From: Betaproteobacteria bacterium
GTDB lineage: Bacteria > Pseudomonadota > Gammaproteobacteria > Burkholderiales > Casimicrobiaceae
Direction of reading: 5' to 3'
Assembly (NCBI GenBank): GCA_016720425.1
Contig: JADKKQ010000016.1
Location: 1-64,000, forward strand
Length of the DNA: 64,000 bases
The notes beneath the pieces were generated by a model. That model saw nothing but the letters and a program-made list of their open reading frames with translations, did not search any database and was not told the origin of the DNA. Shown here piece after piece: positions 37,010 to 45,736 of the stretch. The position numbers and the translations under genes are program-made. Each line of letters starts with the position of its first letter. The stretch's first letter is position 1.

Positions 37010-37882
37010 TCAGGTCGCCGGCGCCGGCGGGTCGCGGATCTCGGCCAGGTCGCCGGCGCACCACTCGCGCTCGTCGGCGGGGACGTGGTCGTGGAGCTCG
37101 AACGCGCGCTGGCGCGCCGCGCCCCAGCCCGGCTCGTCGCCCGCGGCGCGCAGCGCGAGCGCGAGGACGGCGTGACCGAAGAACCGCTCGAAGGCGGGCG
37201 CGGCGTTGGCTTCGCAGACGGCGATGCAGCGGCGCGCGTGGTCGGCGGCCGTCGCAGGGTCGCCGGCCTGCAACAGGCTGCGCGCCAGCCGGTACTCGGC
37301 CCGCTCTTCCTCCATCCAGCCGCCGGCCAGCTTCCAGTGGTGCAGGCCGCCCTGCGCGGCGGTGAGCATGCCCTCGGTCTCGAAGGCGTCGCGGTCGGGC
37401 TTTTCCTCCAGCGTGGCGGCGAGGTTGTTGCCGGCGACGGCCAGCGCGCGTGCGGCCGACGGGCCCGCACCGATCGCGACGGCCTGCGTGTAGGCGGCGA
37501 TCGCGCGCCGCAGCTCGCGCCGCCCGGCAAGCGCCGACGCCGCGGTCGCGAGCACGATCGCCTGTTCGTCGCCCGGAAGATCGGCGAGCGACGGATCGAT
37601 CGCTCCGGCGTAGCGCAGCACGGCGATGCCGCAGGCCACGGCGGCGTCGGCTTCCCGGCTGCCGTCCCAGCAGGGGAGCGTCCGCAGCGAGGTCAGCAGG
37701 TCGATGCCGGCCTGCCAGCGCGCGAGGTGCTCGCCGTAGACGTGGGTGATCAACCGCGCCAGCGGCGGGATGTCGGCCACGGCTTCGACGCGTTCCGGCG
37801 CCAGCGCAAGGCGGGCGGCGACCGCGTCCGGCTGGTCGGCGTGGTCGTTCCAGGCGGTTTCGAGAAAGGCGGCGAAGCTCAT
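37010..37882 (-). CDS. Helical repeat (TPR-like) protein of unknown function
   Basis: 290 aa, Ala-rich and almost entirely helical, with repeated hairpins such as LATAASALAGRRELRRAIAAYTQA and YRLARSLLQAGDPATAADHARR that resemble tetratricopeptide units. No signal peptide. It probably binds a protein partner. The start MSFAAFLETAWND is preferred. Confidence 0.65.
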   Translation of the reverse strand: MSFAAFLETAWNDHADQPDAVAARLALAPERVEAVADIPPLARLITHVYGEHLARWQAGIDLLTSLRTLPCWDGSREADAAVACGIAVLRYAGAIDPSLADLPGDEQAIVLATAASALAGRRELRRAIAAYTQAVAIGAGPSAARALAVAGNNLAATLEEKPDRDAFETEGMLTAAQGGLHHWKLAGGWMEEERAEYRLARSLLQAGDPATAADHARRCIAVCEANAAPAFERFFGHAVLALALRAAGDEPGWGAARQRAFELHDHVPADEREWCAGDLAEIRDPPAPAT

Positions 37883-37919
37883 CGGTTCGGACTCCGGGCT
37901 GCGGTGGTCGCCGTCGGCA

Positions 37920-38099
37920 TCACTCAGGCACGTCGTCCCCGGCAGCGCGTTGCGGGAACTCGCGGACCATCGTGCACCTGACGACGACGGCATCGTCCGG
38001 CCATTCGCCGTGCGCCGTGCGGATCCGGGTCACGATCGACTTCCGGCTCGGTCGGCGCCATCTTAACCGCCGCATCGCGTCGAGGCGAGCGTCGCGCAT
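37920..38099 (-). CDS. Possible small basic protein (59 aa)
   Basis: An open frame between the TPR-like and GrpB-like genes. The first third is Arg-rich; the C-terminal part, RTAHGEWPDDAVVVRCTMVR, looks like ordinary protein. No ribosome-binding site is obvious and no family is recognised, so this is only a candidate. Confidence 0.25.
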   Translation of the reverse strand: MRDARLDAMRRLRWRRPSRKSIVTRIRTAHGEWPDDAVVVRCTMVREFPQRAAGDDVPE

Positions 38100-38107
38100 C
38101 ACCGTCC

Positions 38108-38695
38108 TCAGGCGCCGGGTCCGTCGTAGCGGCGCCGGCCGGGATCGGCGCTTTCGGCCGGGTCGCCGGCACCGGGCGGAAGCGCTTCGGCGACGACGCG
38201 GCGGACGAACGGTGCCTTGGCATCGGTGTAGGCCTCGCGATCCCGCGGGTGCTGCCGCGCGAGGCGGACTTTCAGCGTCGCGTACTCCGCAGCCAGCCGC
38301 GGCTCGGCGCGAAGCCGGTCGCGGAACGCCAGTCGCTCCTGCCAGAGGCGGCTGTCCCGGGGGACGAGGTGCAGGTGGTGGGTGCGGAACGCGGCCGACG
38401 GCTTGCAGAACCAGTGCATGCTCTCGGCCCGGTAAGGGAAGTAGGCGTAGCCGGCGGCCTCGACCACCGCGATCGCCGGCCGCGAGGCATCGAGGTCGTC
38501 GACCGGAGCCATGAGGTCGATCACCGGCTTGGCGATCATGCCGGGGATGGCGGTGCTGCCGATGTGCTCGATCGGCCCGGCCAGCCACGCGGCGAGCAAG
38601 TCTTCCAGCCGCGCGCGTTCCTGCAGGAACTGCGCGGGCCACGTCGGGTCGTAGGCCACGACCACGACCGGCGCTTCGTCGCTGCCTCCCGTCAT
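38108..38695 (-). CDS. GrpB/UPF0157 family nucleotidyltransferase-like protein
   Basis: 195 aa. Contains EHIGSTAIPGMIAKPVIDLM, the core motif of the GrpB/UPF0157 family, which has a minimal nucleotidyltransferase fold, followed by the usual YAYFPYRAESMHWFCKP and HHLHLVP. Cellular role unknown. The C-terminal 25 residues are a low-complexity tail. Confidence 0.9.
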   Translation of the reverse strand: MTGGSDEAPVVVVAYDPTWPAQFLQERARLEDLLAAWLAGPIEHIGSTAIPGMIAKPVIDLMAPVDDLDASRPAIAVVEAAGYAYFPYRAESMHWFCKPSAAFRTHHLHLVPRDSRLWQERLAFRDRLRAEPRLAAEYATLKVRLARQHPRDREAYTDAKAPFVRRVVAEALPPGAGDPAESADPGRRRYDGPGA

Positions 38696-38816
38696 CGCCG
38701 GGGCGCCGCCGGTCGCGCGGCAATGCTAACGCCGGGATCGGGTCGCGGGCAGCGCCTCGCGGCGGTCCGGATGGCCGTCGAGCACGACCACGCGATCGTC
38801 GGCGCAACGCACGGCG

Positions 38817-39104
38817 TCACAGGCCTTCGGTGAGCACGAGCTGCGACTTCGACGCGCTCTTGCGCAGCGCCAGCAGCGGTGCGTAGCCGGGCGACCGGTA
38901 CCAGGCCTGCGCCTGCGCCAGCGACGGGAATTCGAGGATGACCAGGCGCCTCGGCTGCCAACCGCCCTCGAGCACCTCGGTGTGCCCCGCGCGGGACAGG
39001 TAGCGGCCGCCGAACGCGGCGATCGTCGCCCCGACGGCGGACTTGTAGCCCTCGTAGGCGGCAGGGTCGGTGACTTCGATGTCGGCGATCACGTAGGCGG
39101 TCAC
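38817..39104 (-). CDS. DUF1330 protein
   Basis: 95 aa, ferredoxin-like small domain. VIADIEVTDPAAYEGYKS at the start and LVILEFPSLAQAQAWYRSP later are characteristic. The GTG start is fixed by an excellent AAGGAGA 7 bases upstream. Family function unknown. Confidence 0.9.
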   Translation of the reverse strand: MTAYVIADIEVTDPAAYEGYKSAVGATIAAFGGRYLSRAGHTEVLEGGWQPRRLVILEFPSLAQAQAWYRSPGYAPLLALRKSASKSQLVLTEGL

Positions 39105-39192
39105 GGGCGTTCTCCTTGCAAGCCGCCACGATAGCCGAGAATGCCTGCCGGCAGGAAGTGCGGCGGCGGTGCGCGCAGGTTCCGGCGCCCCG

Positions 39193-39807
39193 TCACTTCT
39201 CGCGCTCGGGATGCGACGTCTGGTGCGCGGTGCGGCGCATGCCGGCGGCGTCGTCGTGCGGCACCGCCGCCCCGATGCGGGAGAGATCGCCATCGCCGGG
39301 ACGCAACGGACACCACATGTGGATCTTGGCGACGAATCCGCCGCCGACGGCCACGGCGAGCGGTTCCAGTCCGAAGTCCACGAACCCGTGGCGCGCGTAG
39401 AGCCGGTGCGCGTCGTCGTTGCCCTGCGTCACCGTGAGCTGCACCAGCCTGACGCCCGGACGCGCGCCGGCCTGCGCCAGTGCGGCCTCGACCAGCTGCC
39501 GGCCGAGCCCGAGGTGCCGCGACTCCGGACGCACGTACAGGCCGAAGAGCGTGGCCTTGTGCCGGGCCTTTTCGCGCGCCTCGAACGACAGGCCGGCGAC
39601 TCCCGCGAGCTCTCCGGCGTGAAACGCGCCCAGCACCAGTTCCGCCGGACGCTGGTCCTCGGCGAGTCGCGACTCCCACCAGGACAGCGGCAACGCCCCG
39701 CGTTCTTCCGCGCTCGACGTGTACGCCTCCGGGTGCAGCGTGTAGGCATCGAGCATCAGCGTTCGATACGCGGCGGCCTGGGACGGAACGAGGCGGCGAA
39801 CGCTCAT
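39193..39807 (-). CDS. GNAT-family acetyltransferase
   Basis: 204 aa. The acetyl-CoA binding motif LYVRPESRHLGLGRQLVEAAL lies near residue 95, with VTQGNDDAHRLYARHGFVDFG following. Substrate not predictable. The last 40 residues are low-complexity and His/Arg-rich. Confidence 0.88.
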   Translation of the reverse strand: MSVRRLVPSQAAAYRTLMLDAYTLHPEAYTSSAEERGALPLSWWESRLAEDQRPAELVLGAFHAGELAGVAGLSFEAREKARHKATLFGLYVRPESRHLGLGRQLVEAALAQAGARPGVRLVQLTVTQGNDDAHRLYARHGFVDFGLEPLAVAVGGGFVAKIHMWCPLRPGDGDLSRIGAAVPHDDAAGMRRTAHQTSHPEREK

Positions 39808-39823
39808 CGGCTCGCCGGCGCCT

Positions 39824-40429
39824 TCACGCCGGTGCGGTGCCGACGCTGACCTCGAGGTCGCGCAGCAGGCCGTCCTTGAGGTCGTAGATCCAACCGTGCA
39901 CCGCCAGCGGCTGGCCGCGTTCCCAGGCCTGGACGACCGGCGCGAGGCCGCAGACGATGCGCACCTGTGCCGTCACGTTGAGCTCGCACAGGCGCTGCCA
40001 GCGCGCCGCGTCGTCGGGCAGCGCGTCGAGTTCGGCGGCGTGCGCCGCGCGGACCGCGCGGACGTGGGCGATCCAGCCTTCCAGCGGCTCGGTCGTCGCC
40101 GGTCCGAAGGCCGCCTGGATGCCGCCGCAGCGGTAGTGCCCGCAGACGATGATGTGCGAGATCCGCAGGACGTCGACCGCGTACTGCACGACCGACAGGC
40201 AGTTGCGGTCGTCGGGCCGCACGATGTTGGCCACGTTGCGATGGACGAAGAGCTCGCCGGGCGCGAGTCCGACGATCTCGTTGGCGGGAACGCGGCTGTC
40301 CGCACAGCCGATCCACAGGTGATCCGGCCGCTGGATGGCGCACAGGCGCTCGAAGAACTGCGGGTCGCCGCGGGTCTGCTGCGCGGCCCAGGCGCGGTTG
40401 TTGGCGAACAGTTGCGGAAGCAGGCGCAT
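39824..40429 (-). CDS. can: Beta-class carbonic anhydrase
   Basis: 201 aa. Interconverts carbon dioxide and bicarbonate. Zinc ligands Cys42, His98 and Cys101 and the Asp44-Arg46 dyad (GCADSR, CGHYRCGG) are intact. Sequence order follows the Can enzyme closely (GELFVHRNVAN, NCLSVVQYAVDVL, HGWIYDLKDGLLRDL). It stops about 20 residues earlier than the usual C-terminus. Confidence 0.94.
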   Translation of the reverse strand: MRLLPQLFANNRAWAAQQTRGDPQFFERLCAIQRPDHLWIGCADSRVPANEIVGLAPGELFVHRNVANIVRPDDRNCLSVVQYAVDVLRISHIIVCGHYRCGGIQAAFGPATTEPLEGWIAHVRAVRAAHAAELDALPDDAARWQRLCELNVTAQVRIVCGLAPVVQAWERGQPLAVHGWIYDLKDGLLRDLEVSVGTAPA

Positions 40430-40501
40430 CGTCGGGGGTCGGTCGTCGTTCGCGGGGCCGCGGCGGCACGACCGTCCGTGCCGGACCGCCGATCCGTGTC
40501 G

Positions 40502-40765
40502 TCAGGGCCCGTTGCGAAGGTGGTGGCCGGCGTGGCGCTCGTTGCCGCGCCGGTAGTTGCCGGTGAGGCGGGCCATCAGCCGTTGCCCGTTCTCGGCGGT
40601 GCCGGCGGCGATCCGCGCGGCGAACGCCTGCGCCTGCCGTCCGCGCAGCAGGGATACCGGCCGTTGGTGATGCAGGATCTCGATCGCCCCGTCCTTGCGC
40701 TCCCGCCAGTCGAACGCGGGGGCGCCCGATACGGGTGCGGGTGCAGCTGTCGACTTGTCGCTCAT
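40502..40765 (-). CDS. Small protein of unknown function
   Basis: 87 aa, beginning MSDKSTAAPAP. Central part FDWRERKDGAIEILHHQRPVSLLRG, then RIAAGTAENGQRLMARLTGNYRRGNER, is basic. No family named. Follows the carbonic anhydrase gene on the same strand order and probably is real, judging by its charged, non-repetitive composition. Confidence 0.6.
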   Translation of the reverse strand: MSDKSTAAPAPVSGAPAFDWRERKDGAIEILHHQRPVSLLRGRQAQAFAARIAAGTAENGQRLMARLTGNYRRGNERHAGHHLRNGP

Positions 40766-40860
40766 GCAGCGAGCATAGCAAACACGCAGCGCCTGTTCCC
40801 GGGACGGCGGCGCCGCGCATCGACGACCGGGCAGCCGGCGCGAAGCACGACGCCGGACCC

Positions 40861-41145
40861 TCACTCACCCGTGCCCGTCGCCTGCTGCGGGCGATCCCGC
40901 CGGCGCCGGTAGTCGTCGTAGGTCATCGTCGTGCCCGCGATGCAACGCTCGCGCTCGATCGTGTCGACCTGCCGGTGGCACTCGTTGCGCTGCCAGGACT
41001 GCGCCGAGTTGTAGGTCTGCTGCGTCGTGCAGCCGGCGACGCCGAAGGTGATGCAGAGGGCAAGTTCCGGCATGCGCGCGAAACGGGCCAGTCCGACGGC
41101 AGGCCCGCACGCGCGAAGGAGCCCGATCGCCGGCCGTGTCGTCAC
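40861..41145 (-). CDS. Small lipoprotein
   Basis: Up to 94 aa. A hydrophobic run ending FGVAGC provides a lipobox, followed by a Gln/Arg/Asp-rich mature part with two Cys (NECHRQVD and ERCIAG). A GTG at 41145 overlaps the stop of the upstream gene by 4 bases and would suggest coupling; an ATG at 41073 would give a shorter, more usual signal. I keep the longer form. Function unknown. Confidence 0.55.
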   Translation of the reverse strand: MTTRPAIGLLRACGPAVGLARFARMPELALCITFGVAGCTTQQTYNSAQSWQRNECHRQVDTIERERCIAGTTMTYDDYRRRRDRPQQATGTGE

Positions 41146-42119
41146 GGCGTCGACCCCGAACGCCAGTCGCTGCGCAGCAGGCCGTAGAGGCTCGAGTCGG
41201 ACACTTCGCCGTCGACGATCCATCGCTCGCGCAGCGAACCCTCCTTGCGGAAGCCGAGGCGCTCGAGGCTGCCGGCCGAGGCGAGGTTCCGGGGATCGAT
41301 GTCCGCTTCGACGCGGTTCAGCGCCAGCGCGCCGAAGCCGTGGTCGAGCAGCGCGACCAGCGCCTCGTGCATGTAGCCGCGGCCCCAGGCCGCACGCGCC
41401 ATCCCGTAGCCGATTTCGGCGCGCCGGCACTGCGGCGCGAAGGCGAACAGCGTGCAGAACCCGATCAGCCGGGCGGTGTCGCGGACCTCGATCCCCAGCC
41501 GCAGGTACTCGCCCGCCGGCATCGCCCTGCGATCCCGGGCGATCATTTCCTCCGCCGTCGCGACCGACGTCCAGGGGGCGCAACTCCAGTAGCGCATGAC
41601 GACCGGGTCGGAACAGATCGCGAACAGCGCGACCGCGTCGGCGGGCTGCAGGGGACGCAGCCGCAGGCGGGCGGTGTCGAGGATCAGCCGATCGAATGCG
41701 ACCGCCGGGGCGGCAGGCGCACGGGTGTCGGCGGCGATCTCGACACGGTTGCCGTCGGGATCGAGGACGACGCTCTCGTAATAGCCGTCGCCGGTCCGGC
41801 GCGGGCCGTCGATGACTTCGAAGCCGTCCTGCCGGAGGCGGCCGGTCAGGACGTCGACCTCCCGGTCGGTGCCGACGCAGATGGCGACGTGGGTGAGACC
41901 CATCCGCTGCGCCCCCCGGGGCTGCCGCGCCGGCGCCACGACGGTGCTGGTCATCAGCTCGATGCGGGCGCCTTCGGCAAAGACCAGGAAGCGCGACGCG
42001 AAACCCTTCGCCGGATTCGCGTACCGCGGCCCGGCGCTGGCACCGAAGTAGGTCGCATAGAAGGTCGCAAGGCGATCCAGATCCTCGGTCCACAGCGCGA
42101 CGTGGTCGATTCGCGTCAT
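41142..42119 (-). CDS. Fusion of a VOC (glyoxalase-like) domain with a GNAT acetyltransferase
   Basis: 325 aa. Residues 1-130 form a vicinal-oxygen-chelate domain: MTRIDHVALWTEDLDRLATFYATYF, metal-binding His in THVAICVG and Glu in NRVEIA. Residues 145-325 form a RimJ/RimL-type acetyltransferase with LRLRPLQPADAVALF, EIGYGMARAAWGRGYMHEAL and NLASAGSLERLGFRKEG. Both halves look intact with no frameshift between them. The combination might both bind or isomerise and acetylate one small molecule, or be an antibiotic-type modifier; that is inference. Confidence 0.88.
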   Translation of the reverse strand: MTRIDHVALWTEDLDRLATFYATYFGASAGPRYANPAKGFASRFLVFAEGARIELMTSTVVAPARQPRGAQRMGLTHVAICVGTDREVDVLTGRLRQDGFEVIDGPRRTGDGYYESVVLDPDGNRVEIAADTRAPAAPAVAFDRLILDTARLRLRPLQPADAVALFAICSDPVVMRYWSCAPWTSVATAEEMIARDRRAMPAGEYLRLGIEVRDTARLIGFCTLFAFAPQCRRAEIGYGMARAAWGRGYMHEALVALLDHGFGALALNRVEADIDPRNLASAGSLERLGFRKEGSLRERWIVDGEVSDSSLYGLLRSDWRSGSTP

Positions 42120-42158
42120 GGCTTCGACGTCCTCCGCTGCCGCGTCAACGGCAACTCG

Positions 42159-42458
42159 CTAGGCCGTGCCCGGCGGCTCCGCGTCCGGCGCAGCGGACTG
42201 CCGACGATACACGCGCAGCAGCTCGGTGACCAGAATGCCCTCGATCCGCATGCCCGCGTAGTTGGCGTCGGCGATCGTGACGTCGCCGAGGCAGAGATTG
42301 GAGAGGCGCGCCCCGGTCAGCGCGACGTCGACGAACTCCGCGCCGCGCAGGTTCACGTCGTGGAACTTCGCGCCCTCCAGGCTCGAGTGCGTGAACGTGG
42401 AGCCGGCGAGACACACGTTGTCGGCGCGGCACGCTCCGTCGGCAAGATCGGTCGGCAT
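42159..42458 (-). CDS. Pentapeptide-repeat protein (short)
   Basis: 99 aa. About eight A(D/N)LxX units are visible, for example CLAGSTFTHSSLEGAKFHDV followed by NLRGAEFVDV, giving two to three coils of the right-handed quadrilateral helix. GAGGAGA upstream fixes the ATG. Too short for a gyrase mimic of the Qnr type. Function unknown. Confidence 0.82.
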   Translation of the reverse strand: MPTDLADGACRADNVCLAGSTFTHSSLEGAKFHDVNLRGAEFVDVALTGARLSNLCLGDVTIADANYAGMRIEGILVTELLRVYRRQSAAPDAEPPGTA

Positions 42459-42720
42459 GGGGTCTCCTCGGGGTTGCAACGCGCGCAGCCGGCGACACAC
42501 GCCGGTCGGCGCCGCCCGACGCTGGCGTCGTCGGAGCGCGCATCGGCGGCGTGGCGCCGCGACCGCCGCGAGCGGCATCGGGCAGGCGCTCGTCGGATGC
42601 AGGATCGGCAAGGCGAGGTGCCGGAGCAGGCGGGGCATCGGTCGACGCGATCGCGAACGCGGAAGGGTGGCGGTTGCGGAGGGACGAGAGCGTCATCCCC
42701 CGCAGCGCGCGAGTCTAAGC

Positions 42721-42726
42721 GATAAT
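42721..42726 (+). promoter_or_regulatory. Candidate -10 element close to the rlpA start
   Basis: GATAAT ends 8 bases before the rlpA ATG, which would place the RNA start at or next to the start codon. No -35 is recognisable. Confidence 0.3.
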
Positions 42727-42734
42727 CGCCGCCC

Positions 42735-43673
42735 ATGCGAACCCGCCACCTCTGCCTGCTCGCGGTCGTCGCCGGGATCGCCGCCTGCAGCAGCGTGCCG
42801 AAGCCCGAGACCCCGGTCACGGCGCCGGCCGCGCCCGGGCCGGCCCCCGCCGCGCCCCCGCCGTCCTCGTCGAAGTACTATCTCGACGACGGTCCCGGCG
42901 ACTACGTGCCGGCCAACCTCGACGCGATCCCCGACGCGGTCCCCCGCGTCGAGCCCCTGCACCGCTTCGCCAACCGTCCCTACTCGGTGTTCGGTCGCGA
43001 ATACGTCCCGGCGACGTCGCTGCGTCCGTATCGCGAGCGCGGCGTCGCGTCCTGGTACGGGCGCAAGTTCCACGGCCAGAAGACCTCCAGCGGCGAAACC
43101 TACGACATGTACGGGATGACCGCGGCGCATCCGACGCTGCCGCTGCCCTCCTACGCGCGGGTGACCAACACCGTCACCGGTCGCAGCGTCGTCGTCCGCG
43201 TCAACGACCGCGGCCCGTTCCTGCACAATCGTGTCATCGACCTGTCCTTCGCCGCCGCGCACCGGATCGGCATCGCGCAGCGCGGCAGCGGCGCCGTCGA
43301 GGTCGAGGCGATCCTGGTGGGCGATCCGGTCACCGCGGCGAGCGCTCCGCTGCCGCCGGTGGCGGCGGCGCCGATGACGCCCCCGCCCGCCGGCGCTCCG
43401 GCGGGCGAGGCCGGCGCCCCGGTTCCGGTCGCGCGGATCGACGGCGGGTTCGTCGTCCAGCTGGGCGCTTTCACCAGCAACGCCAATGCGCAGAATTTCG
43501 TCGCTCATCTCGCGAACCAACTGGCGCCCATCGGGGTCGAAGCGAAAGTCCGGCAGGTCGGCGGGCTGTTCCGCGTCTTCGTCGGCCCGTACGCGGCGCG
43601 CGACGATGCGAGGCGGTCCAGCGATCGCCTGCGCGAAGCCCTCGGCCTGAACTCGACGATCGCGGTGCACTGA
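42735..43673 (+). CDS. rlpA: Septal-ring lytic transglycosylase RlpA (lipoprotein)
   Basis: 312 aa. Lipobox IAAC near residue 18, a Pro/Ala-rich linker, the double-psi beta-barrel catalytic domain with GVASWYGRKFHGQKTSSGE and VRVNDRGPF, a second Pro/Ala-rich linker, and a C-terminal SPOR domain (FVVQLGAFTSNANAQNF to the end). RlpA cleaves peptidoglycan lacking stem peptides at the septum. In many betaproteobacteria it sits in the mrd cluster; here it is separate. Confidence 0.94.
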   Translation: MRTRHLCLLAVVAGIAACSSVPKPETPVTAPAAPGPAPAAPPPSSSKYYLDDGPGDYVPANLDAIPDAVPRVEPLHRFANRPYSVFGREYVPATSLRPYRERGVASWYGRKFHGQKTSSGETYDMYGMTAAHPTLPLPSYARVTNTVTGRSVVVRVNDRGPFLHNRVIDLSFAAAHRIGIAQRGSGAVEVEAILVGDPVTAASAPLPPVAAAPMTPPPAGAPAGEAGAPVPVARIDGGFVVQLGAFTSNANAQNFVAHLANQLAPIGVEAKVRQVGGLFRVFVGPYAARDDARRSSDRLREALGLNSTIAVH

Positions 43674-43734
43674 CCGCCCGTCGCGGGCGATGGCGGACGG
43701 AGGCGCATCGACCCGTTGCCGGGGCGACGTTCGT

Positions 43735-43740
43735 TATAAT
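43735..43740 (+). promoter_or_regulatory. Candidate -10 element of tolB-pal-cpoB
   Basis: A perfect TATAAT between rlpA and tolB. The only -35-like block, TTGCCG at 43716, is too close (13 bases). Confidence 0.45.
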
Positions 43741-43813
43741 TGCCGTGCCGCGCTCTGCGCTGTCGCCGGTCGGCGACGCAGGGCGGATGGGCCTTGCATC
43801 GGCCGCGCCGGCG

Positions 43814-45121
43814 ATGCAATTCGTTTCGGGGAATCGCTTGCGACGCTTGCTCAAGGCACTGTTTCCGCTCCTGCTGCTGGGATTCGTCGTCGCCGTGCCG
43901 GCACGCGCCCAGCTCACCATCGAAATCGTCGGCGGGTCCGGTTCCGCCATCCCGATCGCCGTCGTTCCCTTCGAGAACGAGAGCAACTGGCCGCTGGGCA
44001 TCACCGGCGTCGTCGCTGCCGACCTGACGCGCAGCGGGCTGTTCCGGCAGATCGAGGCCAACGCCGTGGTGCCGCGCCCGGTGCGCGCCGAGGACGTGCG
44101 GGGTGCCGACTGGCGCGCGCGCGGTGCCGATGCCGTGGTCGTCGGCTCGATGCGCTCCCTCGCCGACGGGCGAGTCGAGGTTCGCTTCGCGCTGGTCGAC
44201 GCGGTCAAGCAGATGCAGCTGGCCGCCGTCACCTACACGGTCACGCCGGCGCAGTTTCGCGCCACCGCGCACCGGATCGCCGACGTCATCTACGAAAAGC
44301 TCACCGGTGACGCCGGCGTGTTCAGCACGCGGATCGCCTACATCACCAAGCAGGGCGCGCGCTACGAACTGCACGTCGCCGATGCCGACGGCAGCAACCC
44401 GCAGGCGGTGGTCGCGTCCAACGAGCCGCTGCTGTCGCCGGCGTGGTCGCCGGACGGCACGCGCATCGCCTACGTGTCGCTCGAGAACAGGAAGCCGGTG
44501 ATCTACGTGCAGTCGCTCGACACCGGGCGGCGGCAGGTGCTGGCCAACTTCCGCGGCAGCAACAGCGCGCCGGCGTGGTCGCCGGACGGGCGCAAGCTGA
44601 TCGTCACCCTGACCAAGGACGGCGGCTCGCAGCTGTTCCTGATCAACGCCGACGGCACGGGCGTCCAGCGCCTGCTGTCGTCCACCGGCATCGATACCGA
44701 GGCGTCGTTCGCGCCGGACGGCCAGTCGGTGCTGTTCACCTCCGATCGCGGCGGCTCGCCGCAGATCTACCGGCTGCGGCTGGCGACCAACGCGGTCGAG
44801 CGCCTCACGTTCGAGGGCAGCTACAACGTGTCGCCGCGGGCGCTGCCGGACGGCAAGGGCTTCGTGTTCGTGCGCCGCGAAGGCGGGCGCTTCACGATCT
44901 GCATTCAGGATTTCGCGACGCGCCAGGTGCAGGTGCTGACGCAGGGCCCGCTCGACGAGAGTCCCAGCGTCGCGCCCAACTCGCGCCTGGTCATCTACGC
45001 GGCCCAGCAGGGTGGCCGTGGCATACTGGCAGGCGTTTCCTCCGACGGCCGAGTGAAGCAGCGGCTCGTTTCCCCCGCCACCAATGTGCGCGAGCCCGCC
45101 TGGGGCCCGCTCCCGCGTTGA
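43814..45121 (+). CDS. tolB: Tol-Pal system periplasmic protein TolB
   Basis: About 435 aa. Signal peptide RRLLKALFPLLLLGFVVAVP, cut before QLTIEI; the N-terminal domain with IAVVPFENES; then a six-bladed beta-propeller with repeated PAWSPDGTRIAYVS-type blades. TolB links Pal to the inner-membrane TolQRA. The start is uncertain: a TTG at 43838 has GGGGAA just upstream and gives a compact signal; ATG at 43814 is given here; a GTG at 43745 is also in frame. The tolQRA genes are not in the window. Confidence 0.93.
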   Translation: MQFVSGNRLRRLLKALFPLLLLGFVVAVPARAQLTIEIVGGSGSAIPIAVVPFENESNWPLGITGVVAADLTRSGLFRQIEANAVVPRPVRAEDVRGADWRARGADAVVVGSMRSLADGRVEVRFALVDAVKQMQLAAVTYTVTPAQFRATAHRIADVIYEKLTGDAGVFSTRIAYITKQGARYELHVADADGSNPQAVVASNEPLLSPAWSPDGTRIAYVSLENRKPVIYVQSLDTGRRQVLANFRGSNSAPAWSPDGRKLIVTLTKDGGSQLFLINADGTGVQRLLSSTGIDTEASFAPDGQSVLFTSDRGGSPQIYRLRLATNAVERLTFEGSYNVSPRALPDGKGFVFVRREGGRFTICIQDFATRQVQVLTQGPLDESPSVAPNSRLVIYAAQQGGRGILAGVSSDGRVKQRLVSPATNVREPAWGPLPR

Positions 45122-45172
45122 TTCCATGGCCAGAGGCCGCCTGCGGCCACCACCTTTGAAGGAGATATCGGC

Positions 45173-45736
45173 ATGCGCAAACTGATTTTCGGACTGTTCG
45201 CCGCCGCCGTGCTCGCCGGCTGTTCGAGCACCCCGACCCAGGACGCCGCCCCGGTCGAGGACCGCGGGGCAGGCGCCGCCGGCACGACCACCGCACCCGC
45301 CGGCGGTGCCACGACGACCGGCACCGGGACGTCCGGCGTCAGCGGCACTTCCGCCGGCGCGGGCGGGGGCGCTGCAGCGCTCAAGGACCCGAACAACATC
45401 CTGTCGCAGCGCATCGTGCTCTTCGACTACGACAGCTACGTGGTCAAGGACGAATACCGGGCGCTGGTCGACGCGCACGCCAAGTACCTGCAGGCGAACC
45501 GCGGCGCGAAGGTCACGATGCAAGGGCACACCGACGAGCGCGGCACGCGCGAGTACAACATCGCCCTCGGCCAGCGCCGCGCCGACGCGGTCAAGAAGAT
45601 GATGCTGCTGCTCGGCGCGACCGAAATGCAGATCGAGACCGTGAGCTTCGGCGAAGAGAAGCCGCGCAATCCCGCGAGCGGCGAAGCCGCGTGGGCGGAC
45701 AACCGCCGCGTCGAGATCGTCCACGCCGGCGAATGA
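45173..45736 (+). CDS. pal: Peptidoglycan-associated lipoprotein Pal
   Basis: 187 aa. Lipobox LAGC with Cys17, a Thr/Gly/Ala-rich flexible linker of about 50 residues, then the OmpA-like domain with FDYDSYVV, MQGHTDERGTREYNIALGQRRADAV and the C-terminal NRRVEIVH. Binds peptidoglycan and TolB. Strong ribosome-binding site GAAGGAGA. Stop overlaps the cpoB start. Confidence 0.97.
   Translation: MRKLIFGLFAAAVLAGCSSTPTQDAAPVEDRGAGAAGTTTAPAGGATTTGTGTSGVSGTSAGAGGGAAALKDPNNILSQRIVLFDYDSYVVKDEYRALVDAHAKYLQANRGAKVTMQGHTDERGTREYNIALGQRRADAVKKMMLLLGATEMQIETVSFGEEKPRNPASGEAAWADNRRVEIVHAGE

Noticed and set aside
38696..38816. Short minus-strand frame ending in a protein-like CADDRVVVLDGHPDRREAL
   Set aside because: At most about 30 codons and no start signal; may be a gene fragment but cannot be supported.
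42459..42734. Extension of the pentapeptide protein upstream
   Set aside because: The upstream codons are Arg/Pro-rich, and a strong ribosome-binding site sits directly before the ATG at 42458.
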